Positions 45,816-55,665 of a stretch of DNA of 64,000 nucleotides are shown piece by piece. The stretch is from Dehalococcoidia bacterium (GTDB taxonomy: Bacteria > Chloroflexota > Dehalococcoidia > Lucifugimonadales > Australimonadaceae): NCBI GenBank assembly GCA_022820645.1, contig JAJEFD010000009.1, positions 1-64,000 of the forward strand, read 5' to 3'. The notes under the pieces were generated by a model. It worked only from the letters and a program-made list of their open reading frames with translations, did not search any database and was not told the origin of the DNA. How positions within the stretch are numbered: position 1 is the stretch's first letter; every line of letters begins with the position of its first letter. The position numbers were made by a program, and so were the translations under genes.

Positions 45816-45840
45816 GAGGCCGGTTCCCATACAGGTGGGT

Positions 45841-45890
45841 CGTCTGTGAGAGAGGGCCGGGTGCCGCGTCCGACACCTCTCCCACAGACG
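45841..45890 (+). terminator. Hairpin after the nitrile hydratase operon
   Basis: CGTCTGTGAGAGAGG ... CCTCTCCCACAGACG, 14 of 15 paired, 20-nt loop. Confidence 0.55.
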
Positions 45891-46050
45891 CCGCCGCGGC
45901 ACTGCCTCCATCTCGCATGGCGGCACACGGAGGCTATGTCTATTTACGGGGAGGTCTGTTGCGGCTGTGTTACGTGGGCGTTACGCGGCTGTAACGGTTT
46001 CGCAGTGCGCCGCGGCGATAGCGTAGACATGGAGTACGTATACTGAACCG

Positions 46051-47850
46051 ATGCGTCACGGAAGAATCGCGCCCATCAAGTCGGAGACCGCCCTCGGCAA
46101 AGGGAACCTCTGGCGTATCTTCGGTTTCCTCGCGCCGTACTGGTTCCGGCTCGTTCTCATCCTCTTCACGGTTGCTGCCGCGGCCTTCATCGGACTCGTG
46201 CCGCCGCTGCTCGTGCGGGGCATCATCGACTCGGCGATCGAGGGAGCGGACCAGCCGCTGCTGCTGTGGCTCTCCGTGGGCCTGTTCGCGGCTGCGGTGG
46301 CGCTGGGGCTGGTCGGCGTGCTCAGGAGCTACCTGAACACCGTCGTCAGCCAGCGGATCATGTACGACCTCAAGCTGCGGATGTTCACGCGGCTGCAGTC
46401 CCTGTCGCTGCGGTTCTACACCGAGGCCCGGACGGGCGAACTGATGTCCCGGCTGACGAGCGACATCGCCGGCATCGACACCATCATCTCGGGCTCACTC
46501 GTGACCGTTGCGCAGAACGTGCTCATCCTGACGACGACCCTCGTAACGATGCTCGCGCTCGACTGGCGTCTCACGATCGTTTCGCTGATGGTGCTGCCCT
46601 GGCTCATCATCCCGACGTTGACGGTCGGGAAGCTGCGGCGCCGCCTGCGGACTGAGCGGCAGCAGCGGAGCGCGTCGGTCAATTCGCTCATGGCCGAGAG
46701 CCTTGGCATCAGCGGGCTCATGCTCATCAAGACGTTCACCCGCGAGCGCGAGGTGCTGTCGCGGTTCCAGCGCGAGAACTGGGAGTTGATGGAGTTGCAG
46801 GTCCGCGAGGCGCTCGTGGGGCGCTGGTATTTCATGCTGCTGTTCATCGTGACGACCGGCGGGCCGGCGGTCATCTACTGGTTCGGCGGCGGACAGGTCA
46901 TCTCCGGGTCACTGACCATCGGGACGATCGTGGCGTTCGTTGCGCTCCTCAGCCGCCTCTACACCCCCGCGACCGACCTGATGTCGCTGCACGTGGACGT
47001 GGTCACGTCCGCCGCCTACTTCGAGCGCATCTTCGAGTACCTGGACCTGGAACCCGACATCACGGACGCGCCGGACGCAGTGGACGTGGATAACGCCGCG
47101 GGAGCCCTGGAGTTCGAGAACGTCGTCATGGAGTACACACCCGGACGAAGAGCGCTGGACGGCTTGGACTTCGCGATCGAGCCGGGCCAGATGGCGGCGC
47201 TGGTAGGGCCGAGCGGAGCAGGGAAGACGACCACCACCTACCTCATCCCGCGCCTGTACGACCCTACCCAGGGACGAGTGCTGCTCGACGGCGCCGACAT
47301 CAGGGGGCTGAAGCTGGAATCGCTGCGGGAGCAGATCGGGTACGTTTCGCAGGAGACGTTCCTCTTCCACGACACGGTGGGCGTCAACCTGCGCATCGCG
47401 CGCCCGGACGCGACCTACGACGAGATGGTAGAGGCGTGCCGGGCTGCGTCAGTGCTCGACGTGGTGGAGAACCTCCCCGACGGGTTCGACACCGTGGTCG
47501 GGGAGCGGGGCTACCGTCTCTCCGGAGGCGAGAAGCAGCGGTTGGCCATCGCGCGGATGCTGCTCAAGGACCCGCGCATCCTGATACTCGACGAGGCTAC
47601 CTCGTCCCTCGATTCGCATTCGGAGCGGGCGGTGCAGTCGGCGCTCGCCAGGCTGACCGAAGGCCGCACGACCATCGTGATCGCGCACCGGCTCTCGACG
47701 GTGAGGGCGGCGGACGTGATCCTGTACGTCGAGGAGGGCAGGGTGGTCGAGCGCGGGACCCACTCCGAGCTGATGGCGCTGGACCGGCGCTACGCCGACC
47801 TCTGCCGGGAGCAGTTCACCTCGATGATGGGCGCCGGCTGGCTGGACTAG
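46051..47850 (+). CDS. ABC exporter (fused TM + NBD, MsbA/LmrA-like)
   Basis: 599 aa; GPSGAGKTTTTYLIPRLYDPTQG; LSGGEKQRLAIARMLLKDPRILILDEATSSLDSHSE. Confidence 0.93.
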   Translation: MRHGRIAPIKSETALGKGNLWRIFGFLAPYWFRLVLILFTVAAAAFIGLVPPLLVRGIIDSAIEGADQPLLLWLSVGLFAAAVALGLVGVLRSYLNTVVSQRIMYDLKLRMFTRLQSLSLRFYTEARTGELMSRLTSDIAGIDTIISGSLVTVAQNVLILTTTLVTMLALDWRLTIVSLMVLPWLIIPTLTVGKLRRRLRTERQQRSASVNSLMAESLGISGLMLIKTFTREREVLSRFQRENWELMELQVREALVGRWYFMLLFIVTTGGPAVIYWFGGGQVISGSLTIGTIVAFVALLSRLYTPATDLMSLHVDVVTSAAYFERIFEYLDLEPDITDAPDAVDVDNAAGALEFENVVMEYTPGRRALDGLDFAIEPGQMAALVGPSGAGKTTTTYLIPRLYDPTQGRVLLDGADIRGLKLESLREQIGYVSQETFLFHDTVGVNLRIARPDATYDEMVEACRAASVLDVVENLPDGFDTVVGERGYRLSGGEKQRLAIARMLLKDPRILILDEATSSLDSHSERAVQSALARLTEGRTTIVIAHRLSTVRAADVILYVEEGRVVERGTHSELMALDRRYADLCREQFTSMMGAGWLD

Positions 47851-47851
47851 A

Positions 47852-47880
47852 GAGAGGCCCCGGAACATCCGGGGCCTCTC
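47852..47880. terminator. Bidirectional terminator between convergent genes
   Basis: GAGAGGCCCCGGA-ACA-TCCGGGGCCTCTC, 13-bp perfect stem. Confidence 0.8.
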
Positions 47881-47904
47881 GTCATGCGTGGCTGTCTGTC
47901 CTGG

Positions 47905-49662
47905 CTACTGCTCGAGCCAGGCGTTCTCGAATATCTGGTGGTACATCTTGTTCGTGCCGCGCCAGCCGACGTTCTTCACCTCCGGCCTCGCGACGATGCC
48001 GTTGCCCCACACCGGGCTGGTGATGCGGTACTGGGCGCTCGCCACGTAGTGCTGCAGCTGCGTGAGCACTCCGGGGCGGGTCTCCGGGGTGGAGGCCCAC
48101 AGGTCGGCCACGAGGCCGTCGAGCGTCGCGTCGGGCGCGAGCGTCAGCCCGTTGGGCGGCCGCTGTCCGCTCCAGTAGTAGGTGGAAGCGAGGTCGTTGA
48201 AGTCGAACGAGTTGTTCCACCCGAAGTAGAGGTCGTCCCAGGTCTGCTGGCTTCCCATGCCGAGGAACGGGCCGTACTCCTGGATGTTGAACTGCGCGTC
48301 GATCCCGACAGCGCGGAGCATCGTGAGCATGATCTCCGCGACGCCCTGCCACGGGTCGCCGTACGCGGGCGTCCAGACGACCGTGGTGCTGAAGCCGTCG
48401 GGGAAGCCGGCCTCGGCCAGCAGCTCCTTCGCCTTCTCGGGGTTGTACTGCTGGTACTCCGCGATCTCCTCCGGGTAGTCCTCCAACTGGAGCGTCTCCG
48501 GGTCGAGCGGCCAGCCCTGGAGGACGATCTCGCCGTTGCCGCGCAGCGCGGTGTCGATGATGGCCTGGCGGTCGAGCGCCATCGAGACGGCGCGGCGAAC
48601 GCGGACGTCGTTCCACGGCGCCTTGTCGAGCCTCATGCGGATGCCGAGGTGGAAGAGGCTCGGGCAGGACTTCACGAAGAAGTCCGGGTTGGTCCGCTGA
48701 ATCTCTTCCTGCACGCGCGGGCCGGCTGCGGGGAAGACGTTGATCAGGCCGGAGCGGAGCGACGCGATGCGCGTTGCCGCGTCCGGGATGATGTGCGCCT
48801 CGACCGTGTCGGCGTAGGGGAGCCCTTCCTTGAAGTAGTTGGGGTTGCGCTCGAATACGACCTTCGTGCCGGTCTCGTGCTCGGCGAACATGAACGGGCC
48901 GGTGCCGACCCAGGAGAGGTTGGGGTCTGCGAGGGCTTCCTCGCCGGACGCCTCCTCGGCCACGATCCAGCCCTGCCGGTTGCCGGACGTGACGCCCCTG
49001 ACGAAGTCGAACGGCTGCTTGAGGTGGATGCGGACGGTGTAGTCGTCCACCGCCTCGGCCCGGTCGAAGAAGACCTGCCCGACGTACGCCTGGCCGGCGA
49101 GGCCCTTGGCGAAGCGCTCGTTGTAGGTGTAGGCGACGTCGTCCGCCGTGAGCTCGCGACCGTTCAGCGGGGCCTTGTCGTGCCACTGGATGCCCTCACG
49201 GAGCTTGAACTCCAGGACGGTGGGCTCGACGTACTCCCAGCTCTCCGCGATCTCGGGATCGAGGTCTATCTCGCAGCTGTCGCCGAGTTGCGCCGCGGGC
49301 GAGTAGAGCGGGTTGAAGACGAGTTCAGCGATCTTGCGGGTGGGGTCCCAGAAGCGGGTGCGGCCCCACGGGTCCCAGCCGGGAGGGTCGCTCCGGATCC
49401 AGTAGGCGAGCGTGCCGCCGTACTGCCCCTCGGGCTCCATCATGGAGTCGTCCGTCTCCTCCATGGCGGGTTCCTGCGTCGCCTCCATGCCGGGCTCTTC
49501 GGTTGCGGGCATCGCGGGCTCTTCGGTCGCCTCCATCTGGGGAGCGCTGGTCGCGGTCGGCGTGGCCGTGGGGTCTTCCGACGTACACGCAGCGAGCGCG
49601 GCCAAGCCGGCGATTGCAAGAGCGAGCAGAGCGAATGCCCGCAGTGTCCATCCTCTGGTCAT
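47905..49662 (-). CDS. ABC transporter solute-binding lipoprotein, family 5
   Basis: MTRGWTLRAFALLALAIAGLAALAACTSEDPTATPTATSAPQ...; GPFMFAEHETGTKVVFERNPNYFKEGLPYADTVEAHII. Confidence 0.9.
   Translation of the reverse strand: MTRGWTLRAFALLALAIAGLAALAACTSEDPTATPTATSAPQMEATEEPAMPATEEPGMEATQEPAMEETDDSMMEPEGQYGGTLAYWIRSDPPGWDPWGRTRFWDPTRKIAELVFNPLYSPAAQLGDSCEIDLDPEIAESWEYVEPTVLEFKLREGIQWHDKAPLNGRELTADDVAYTYNERFAKGLAGQAYVGQVFFDRAEAVDDYTVRIHLKQPFDFVRGVTSGNRQGWIVAEEASGEEALADPNLSWVGTGPFMFAEHETGTKVVFERNPNYFKEGLPYADTVEAHIIPDAATRIASLRSGLINVFPAAGPRVQEEIQRTNPDFFVKSCPSLFHLGIRMRLDKAPWNDVRVRRAVSMALDRQAIIDTALRGNGEIVLQGWPLDPETLQLEDYPEEIAEYQQYNPEKAKELLAEAGFPDGFSTTVVWTPAYGDPWQGVAEIMLTMLRAVGIDAQFNIQEYGPFLGMGSQQTWDDLYFGWNNSFDFNDLASTYYWSGQRPPNGLTLAPDATLDGLVADLWASTPETRPGVLTQLQHYVASAQYRITSPVWGNGIVARPEVKNVGWRGTNKMYHQIFENAWLEQ
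49454..49549. repeat. Four imperfect 24-bp tandem repeats encoding the lipoprotein linker
   Basis: Units gtcgcctccatgccgggctcttcg-like; encode ME-ATEEP-type octads (MEATEEPA MPATEEPG MEATQEPA MEETDDSM). Confidence 0.7.
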
Positions 49663-49719
49663 GTCTTCCTCCCGGGGCACAACTACGTATAGCAACGGAG
49701 CACGCCCGCTGCGCGAGCG

Positions 49720-49748
49720 TTTGTACGCTTTCTGGGGCGTTGTGTCAA
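49720..49748 (-). promoter_or_regulatory. Sigma70-type promoter for the 47905-49662 SBP gene
   Basis: Minus strand TTGACA (49743-49748), N17, TACAAA (49720-49725). Confidence 0.6.
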
Positions 49749-49811
49749 TGAACCGGGGCAACCCTCACCCACGCGCAAGCGCGTCTCCCTCTCCCAGGGG
49801 GCGAGGGGAGA

Positions 49812-50258
49812 TTACGGTTGGGCGTCGATGAGGATGAAGGCGATGACGCAGGGGGCGGGGCCGCGGTTGTTCCAGTTGTGGACGGTGGCCCGCTGCACGA
49901 GGACGTCGCCTGCCTGCAGGTGCACCTCGACGCCGTCGTCCAGCTCCATGTCGATCTCTCCGGAGATCACGACGGCGTAGTCGATGGTGGGGGTGACGTG
50001 CATGTCGCGCTCGTTGCCGGGGGAGAACTCGATGATGCGGAAGATGGAACCCCGGTAGGAGGGAGGACGCTCCACGGTGCGTGCGCCGAGGTCTTCCCGC
50101 CCGGTGAGCTCCGCGGGTGTCGAATCGGTCATCCAGGCGAGCACGGTCTCGACGCCGGGGCGCGGGTTGCGCTTGTTGCCGGCGACGTCGTCGATGAATA
50201 CGACGGCCTTTCCGTGGTCGTCGTGGCCGGTGACTACTCTGCGAACGTTTAGCGGCAT
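49812..50258 (-). CDS. Cupin domain protein
   Basis: PPSYRGSIFRIIEFSPGNERDMHVTPTIDYAVVISGEIDMELDDGVEVHLQAGDVLVQRATVHNWNNRG. Confidence 0.88.
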   Translation of the reverse strand: MPLNVRRVVTGHDDHGKAVVFIDDVAGNKRNPRPGVETVLAWMTDSTPAELTGREDLGARTVERPPSYRGSIFRIIEFSPGNERDMHVTPTIDYAVVISGEIDMELDDGVEVHLQAGDVLVQRATVHNWNNRGPAPCVIAFILIDAQP

Positions 50259-50404
50259 GTTGCTCTCCTTCAGGTTGGTCTGTGGCCCGCATGCTACGGC
50301 GAGCGCGCTTCCGCCGCCACAGCCGTCCTGCCTTGTTCGCCGAGCGAACCGGGTGCTATCCTGCTTCCATGCTGAGCCGGGGCTCTCTGGCTCGTCCCAA
50401 GCGT

Positions 50405-50480
50405 GGGCCTGTGGCGCAGTTGGGAGCGCGCCTCAATGGCATTGAGGAGGCCGGGGGTTCGAATCCCCCCAGGTCCACCA
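50405..50480 (+). tRNA. tRNA-Ala (anticodon GGC), encoded CCA
   Basis: GGGCCTG/CAGGTCC acceptor; anticodon arm CCTCA-ATGGCAT-TGAGG; T arm with GGTTCGAATCC; ends ACCA. Confidence 0.95.
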
Positions 50481-50585
50481 CGCATTACCGATTCCATACC
50501 CGGTGGCTGAGGGCGATCTCTGGGCGCACCGACGATATTCCTCGTGCTATGCTCAGTCGTCTTCTACGCCTGAGGTGAAGCCGGA

Positions 50586-52505
50586 ATGCGTTTGAGCGGT
50601 CGGTTTGCGTTCTGCGGGCTGTTGCTGGCCCTGTCCCTGCTGTTGGGTTGTACCGGGGAAGGGGACGCCGGCGAAACTCCCGCGGCGACGCCGACGGCTC
50701 CATCCGAAGCGGAGACGGAGAAGGTCTACCGGATCGGTATCGCGTCGGACCTGACGACCACGAACCACTGGGCTTACCTCGGGCCGGACGGGACGATATG
50801 GAACGGCTACGTGCTCGGCGGAAGCAAGCCGTCGCTCTACGCGTATTCGGCGCAGCGGTACGACTGGGTCCCATCGCTGGCGGCCGACTTCCCCACCCCG
50901 CTCGAGGAGGAGGCGGTTGAAGGCGAGACGTTCTGGACCACGGAGGTGGAGCTGCTGGAAGGCGTGAAGTGGAGCGACGGCAGCGACGTCACCGCCGAGG
51001 ACTTCGCGTTCACGGCCAATACAGCCGTGGAGATGCAGCTCACCGGCAACTGGCCGTCCATAGTGGACCCGGAGTTCTTCGACCACGCCGAAACGGACGG
51101 CCCACACCGGCTCAAGATCTTCTTCAAGCAGAAGCCGGGCCTGGCGCGATGGCAGTTCGGGCTGGCGTTCATGCCCATCTTCTCGAAGTCCTACTGGGAG
51201 CCGGTGGTGGCCGAGGCCCGGCAGGCCGGCGAGACCACCGAGCAGCAGAAGGTGCTGTTCTCCCACGTCCCTGAAGGCGAACCGAGCGCCGGGGGCTTCA
51301 TCTTCGACCAGTGGGAGCGGGGCGCCTTCGCAGAGAAGGACGAGAACCCGGCCTACTCCTTCAGGGGGACGGAGGTTGCGCTGTACGCCAGCGGCGCATA
51401 CTCGGCCACCACTCCCGGGCTCACCGAGTTCACGGCCTACGGCGAACCCGTCGGCGAGACGGTGCTGGAGTACGTGGAAGGCCCCAACGCGGCGAGCACC
51501 ATCTACTCGATCTACGGCAGCCAGGACGCAGCCGTTCTGGCCCTCAAGAAGGGCGACATCGACTTCATGCTGAACCCGCTGGGGCTGTCCAAGGGGCTGC
51601 AGGAGCAGCTGGCGGGAGAGGATGGCCTGACCACCATCGAGAACGCATCCGACGGGCTCCGCTACCTGGGTTTCAACTTCCGCAGAGCGCCCATGGACAA
51701 CAGAGCGTTCCGGCAGGCGGTCGCAACCCTTATAGACAAGGAATTCCTGGTGGACACGGTGCTGCAGGGCGTAGCCATCCCCATATACACGATGGTGCCG
51801 GAGGGCAACGGCGCCTGGTACAACGCCGACGTGCCGCTCATCGGCAAGGGACTGAACCGCCAGGAGCGCGTCGGCAGGGCCGTGGAGCTGCTCAAGGAAG
51901 CAGGGTTCACCTGGGAGACGGAGCCCCGCGTCAGCGAGGACGGCAATTTCATCGAACAACAGGGTGAAGGGCTGAGGATGCCCAACGGCGAGCCGGTACC
52001 GGCGATGGAGGTGCTCGCCCCCAGTGCGGGATACGACCCGCTGCGCTCCACATTCGCCATCTGGATCGAGCGATGGCTGAGCGAGGTGGGCATCCCCTTG
52101 CGGGCCAACCTCACCGGCTTCAACGTCATCGTCGAGAAGGTGTTCGACCAGCAGGACTTCGACATGTGGATCCTCGGCTGGGGTCTCGACCCCTTCCCGG
52201 ACTACCTCGAGTCGTTCTTCCACAGCCGTCATTCGGAACTGGAAGGGTACAACCCCGGCGGGTACAACAACCCCGAGTTCGACCGCCTAGCGGACGGACT
52301 GCTCACCGAAACCGACCTGGAGGCAGCGCGCCAGCAGGCCTTCGAGATGCAGGCATTCCTCGCGGAAGACCTGCCCTACGTGGTGCTGTTCGACACTCCC
52401 ATCGTGGAAACCTACCGGAGCGACCGGGTCGACTTTCCCTATACGGAAACCTGGGGCGGTCTGCAAAGCGTCGCCGGGATGCCCACCCTCGTGGACTTCA
52501 GGTAG
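50586..52505 (+). CDS. ABC transporter solute-binding lipoprotein, family 5 (operon A)
   Basis: LLLGCTGEGDAGETP lipobox; VEFLLEGVKWSDGSDVTAEDFAF-type motif; followed by permeases and ATPases. Confidence 0.9.
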   Translation: MRLSGRFAFCGLLLALSLLLGCTGEGDAGETPAATPTAPSEAETEKVYRIGIASDLTTTNHWAYLGPDGTIWNGYVLGGSKPSLYAYSAQRYDWVPSLAADFPTPLEEEAVEGETFWTTEVELLEGVKWSDGSDVTAEDFAFTANTAVEMQLTGNWPSIVDPEFFDHAETDGPHRLKIFFKQKPGLARWQFGLAFMPIFSKSYWEPVVAEARQAGETTEQQKVLFSHVPEGEPSAGGFIFDQWERGAFAEKDENPAYSFRGTEVALYASGAYSATTPGLTEFTAYGEPVGETVLEYVEGPNAASTIYSIYGSQDAAVLALKKGDIDFMLNPLGLSKGLQEQLAGEDGLTTIENASDGLRYLGFNFRRAPMDNRAFRQAVATLIDKEFLVDTVLQGVAIPIYTMVPEGNGAWYNADVPLIGKGLNRQERVGRAVELLKEAGFTWETEPRVSEDGNFIEQQGEGLRMPNGEPVPAMEVLAPSAGYDPLRSTFAIWIERWLSEVGIPLRANLTGFNVIVEKVFDQQDFDMWILGWGLDPFPDYLESFFHSRHSELEGYNPGGYNNPEFDRLADGLLTETDLEAARQQAFEMQAFLAEDLPYVVLFDTPIVETYRSDRVDFPYTETWGGLQSVAGMPTLVDFR

Positions 52506-52536
52506 CCCTGAGCGTCGCGTTGAGAAGTCAGAACCG

Positions 52537-53688
52537 ATGACAGGCTATCTGGTCAGGCGAACCGGGCAGATGGTGTTGACGCTGTTCCTCATCATCACGT
52601 TCACCTTCTTCCTGGTGCAGGCGCAGCCGGGGGACTACGCTTCCTTCTACGTGCTGAATCCCGACCTCCCGCCCGAAGTGAAGGACCAGATCAGGGCCGC
52701 GTTCGGGCTGGACAAACCGGCGTGGCAGCAGTACCTGATCCATCTCAAGAACACCTTCACGGGCAACCTCGGGGTCTCTTTCGGGAACTTCCCGCGGCCT
52801 GTGCTGGACGTGCTGGTGGAGCGGGTGCCCCGGACGCTGGTGCTGTTCCTCACCGCCACCGCCGTGTCCTTCTACATCGGGTTCTTCCTGGGAAAGGCCA
52901 TGGCATGGCGCCGGGGCGGCCTGTTCGAGTACGCGACTACCATCTCGGGAGCCCTGCTGTTCACCGCCTTCACTCCGGCTTTCGGCCTGATGATGATCTG
53001 GGCGTTCGCCTTCAAGCTGGGCTGGTTCCCAGTGGGCAAGTTCCTGGATCCCCTGGTGTGGCGGGGGGCCGACGTCAGCGCGAACTACGTCTTCGGCAAC
53101 ATGCTTCTCAGCGCGGCGGCCTTCATCGCTTTCGCGCTGCTGGTCATGCTGTGCCTCAAGAGGTTCGGCCGGAGAGTGCCGTCCGTGGCAGCCTTTCCCA
53201 TAGTCCTTGGCGGCGCGCTGATCATCGTGGCGGCCTGGGCCCTCTCAGGTATCGGCGGGCTGGCCCTGGATATCGTGAAGCACATGGTGCTGCCCGTCGC
53301 TACTCTCACGCTCATATCCTTCGCCGGGACCATGCTGCTGACCCGCAACAGCATGCTGGAGACCATCCGCGAGGACTACGTGATGGCTGCGCGGGCCAAG
53401 GGCCTGCCGGACAAGCTGGTGCGCGACCGCCATGCGGCCCGGAACGCCATGCTGCCGATCGTGACCAGCCTGGTCTACAGCCTGATATTCGCTATAGACG
53501 GGAGCGTGATCATCGAGAGCGTTTTCTCCTGGCCCGGCACCGGCTTGACCCTTCTCCAGGCAGTGAGGAGCGAAGACCTGCCTCTGGTCATGGGGGCCAT
53601 GCTCTTCATCGGGATGCTCTCGCTCCTGGCGCACGTCATCGTCGATGTCCTCTACGTCTACCTTGATCCCAGGATCCGCTACCAGTGA
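52537..53688 (+). CDS. Oligopeptide-type ABC permease (DppB/OppB family)
   Basis: MTGYLVRRTGQMVLTLFLIITFTFFLVQAQPGDYAS...MLETIREDYVMAARAKGLPDKLVRDRHAARNAMLPIVT. Confidence 0.92.
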   Translation: MTGYLVRRTGQMVLTLFLIITFTFFLVQAQPGDYASFYVLNPDLPPEVKDQIRAAFGLDKPAWQQYLIHLKNTFTGNLGVSFGNFPRPVLDVLVERVPRTLVLFLTATAVSFYIGFFLGKAMAWRRGGLFEYATTISGALLFTAFTPAFGLMMIWAFAFKLGWFPVGKFLDPLVWRGADVSANYVFGNMLLSAAAFIAFALLVMLCLKRFGRRVPSVAAFPIVLGGALIIVAAWALSGIGGLALDIVKHMVLPVATLTLISFAGTMLLTRNSMLETIREDYVMAARAKGLPDKLVRDRHAARNAMLPIVTSLVYSLIFAIDGSVIIESVFSWPGTGLTLLQAVRSEDLPLVMGAMLFIGMLSLLAHVIVDVLYVYLDPRIRYQ

Positions 53689-54677
53689 ATACCCCAGTAC
53701 CGGTAGGCCCCGTTCCCACCCCGGAGTCCGGGGTCGAACCCGGCCGCGGCAGGGTGCGTTTCGTGCTGGCGCGACTGCGACTGATGTGGCGGTCGTTCAG
53801 GAACGGCTGGGGGATATTCATGGACAGCCGGATCGGCATGCTGTCCCTGTTCACCATAATCGCCTTTGCCCTGATGGCGGCCGCTCATCCCATACTGATG
53901 GCGTTCGTCTGGGACCCCGCCACCTACGACCCCGTCACCGGCTACTCCTTCGACCAGGTGGAGCAGCCGGCTCCGCCGAGTTGGAAGCATCCCCTTGGGA
54001 CCGATCCGTTGGGGCGGGACGTGCTGAGCCAGCTGCTCTACAGCACCCGCTCCGAGTTCGTGCTGGGGATAACCGCGGCACTCGTGACCGTAGGCATTGC
54101 GACCTTCGTCGGGGCGGTGGCCGCCTACTACGGCAGGTTGCTGGACGCCTTCTTCATGCGGTTGGCAGACCTGATCATCGCTCTGCCGGCCATATCGTTG
54201 CTGATAGTGTTGAGCGCCCTGTTCCACCTCAACCTGTTCTACCTGGCGCTGATCATCGGCGTGCTGGGCGGGTTCGGGGGAACGGCCATCATCCTGAAGT
54301 CTCAAGCGCTCAGCATCAAGGTGAAGCCCTTCATCGAAGCCGCGCGAGTGGCCGGCGGCGGCCATTTCCACATCATATTCGTGCACATCATTCCCCACCT
54401 GTTGCCCCTGGCCCTGCTCTACATGATGTTCACCGTCACCAGCGCCATCTTCGCCGAGGCTGTGCTGTCGTTCCTCGGCCTTCTGGACATCAGGATGAGC
54501 TGGGGAATCATGATCCACACGGCCAACACCGGCGGCTATCTGCTGGGCGGCACCCGGTACTGGTGGCTGATCGTGCCTGCCGGGGCGTCCATCACCCTTC
54601 TCTGCAGCGCGTTCTACCTGGCCGGGCGAGCCCTGGACGAGGTGGTGAACCCCCGGTTGAGGCGGCGCAATGACTGA
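53685..54677 (+). CDS. Oligopeptide-type ABC permease (DppC/OppC family)
   Basis: HPLGTDPLGRDVLSQLLYSTR...EAARVAGGGHFHIIFVHIIPHLLPL. Confidence 0.92.
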   Translation: MNTPVPVGPVPTPESGVEPGRGRVRFVLARLRLMWRSFRNGWGIFMDSRIGMLSLFTIIAFALMAAAHPILMAFVWDPATYDPVTGYSFDQVEQPAPPSWKHPLGTDPLGRDVLSQLLYSTRSEFVLGITAALVTVGIATFVGAVAAYYGRLLDAFFMRLADLIIALPAISLLIVLSALFHLNLFYLALIIGVLGGFGGTAIILKSQALSIKVKPFIEAARVAGGGHFHIIFVHIIPHLLPLALLYMMFTVTSAIFAEAVLSFLGLLDIRMSWGIMIHTANTGGYLLGGTRYWWLIVPAGASITLLCSAFYLAGRALDEVVNPRLRRRND

Positions 54678-55662
54678 CCGGCACGACCCCTTGCTGAAGG
54701 TGGACGGTCTGAGCCTGAGCTATCAGACCAGGCTGGGAGAGGTACAGGCCGTCCGGAACGTCAGCTTCGAGTTGGCCCGGGGCTCCGCTCTGGGGTTGGT
54801 GGGTGAGTCCGGCTGCGGAAAGACTTCCATCGCCAACTGCCTGATGCGCCTGCTGCCCGACAACGCCCGGTTGTCGGCAGGCCGCGTGCTCCTGGACGGG
54901 CAGGACATCCTGCCTCTGGCCGAGGAGGATATGCGGCTCCTGCGGTGGCGGCGCATCTCCATGGTCTTTCAGGCCGCCATGAACGTTCTGGACCCGGTGT
55001 ACCGCGTGGGCCGACAGATCATTGAAGCCATCGAGACTCATGGCGTCGAGTCCACTGACACCGCAGCTAGGGAGCGGGTCGCCCGCCTGTTCCGGATGGT
55101 GGGGCTGGACCCGCAACTGATGGAGCGCTACCCCCACGAGTTCAGCGGCGGTATGCGCCAGCGAGCGGTCATTGCGATGGCCCTGTCGTGCGACCCCGAC
55201 CTGATGATCGCCGACGAGCCGATCACTGCCCTTGACGTGATTGTGCAGGACCGGATACTCCGGGAGCTGAAGGCCATTCAGCAGCAGCTCGACATGAGCA
55301 TCATCTACATCAGCCACGACATAGCGGTTGTCGCCGAGGTGACAGACGTGGTGGGAGTGATGTACGCCGGGCGGCTGGTGGAGATGGGAGACACATCCGA
55401 CGTGTTCCGCGCCCCCGCCCATCCCTACACCGCGGCGCTGATGTCCTCATTCCCCAGCGTCAGTGGGGAGAGGCGTCCGTTGACCGGCCTCCCCGGCGAG
55501 CCGCCGAACCTCTCGGACCTGCCCCAGGGCTGCCCGTTCCATCCCCGCTGCGCCTATGCCACTGACGTATGCCGGACCCAGTACCCGCCCCAGGCGAGGT
55601 ACGGCAGTCATTGGGCCGTCTGCTGGCATCCACTGGACGCTACGATGGCCGTGCAGAGCTGA
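54670..55662 (+). CDS. Oligopeptide-type ABC ATPase (DppD/OppD family)
   Basis: [53 protein letters not shown]-terminal CPFHPRCAYATDVC. Confidence 0.93.
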   Translation: MTDRHDPLLKVDGLSLSYQTRLGEVQAVRNVSFELARGSALGLVGESGCGKTSIANCLMRLLPDNARLSAGRVLLDGQDILPLAEEDMRLLRWRRISMVFQAAMNVLDPVYRVGRQIIEAIETHGVESTDTAARERVARLFRMVGLDPQLMERYPHEFSGGMRQRAVIAMALSCDPDLMIADEPITALDVIVQDRILRELKAIQQQLDMSIIYISHDIAVVAEVTDVVGVMYAGRLVEMGDTSDVFRAPAHPYTAALMSSFPSVSGERRPLTGLPGEPPNLSDLPQGCPFHPRCAYATDVCRTQYPPQARYGSHWAVCWHPLDATMAVQS

Positions 55663-55665
55663 CGG

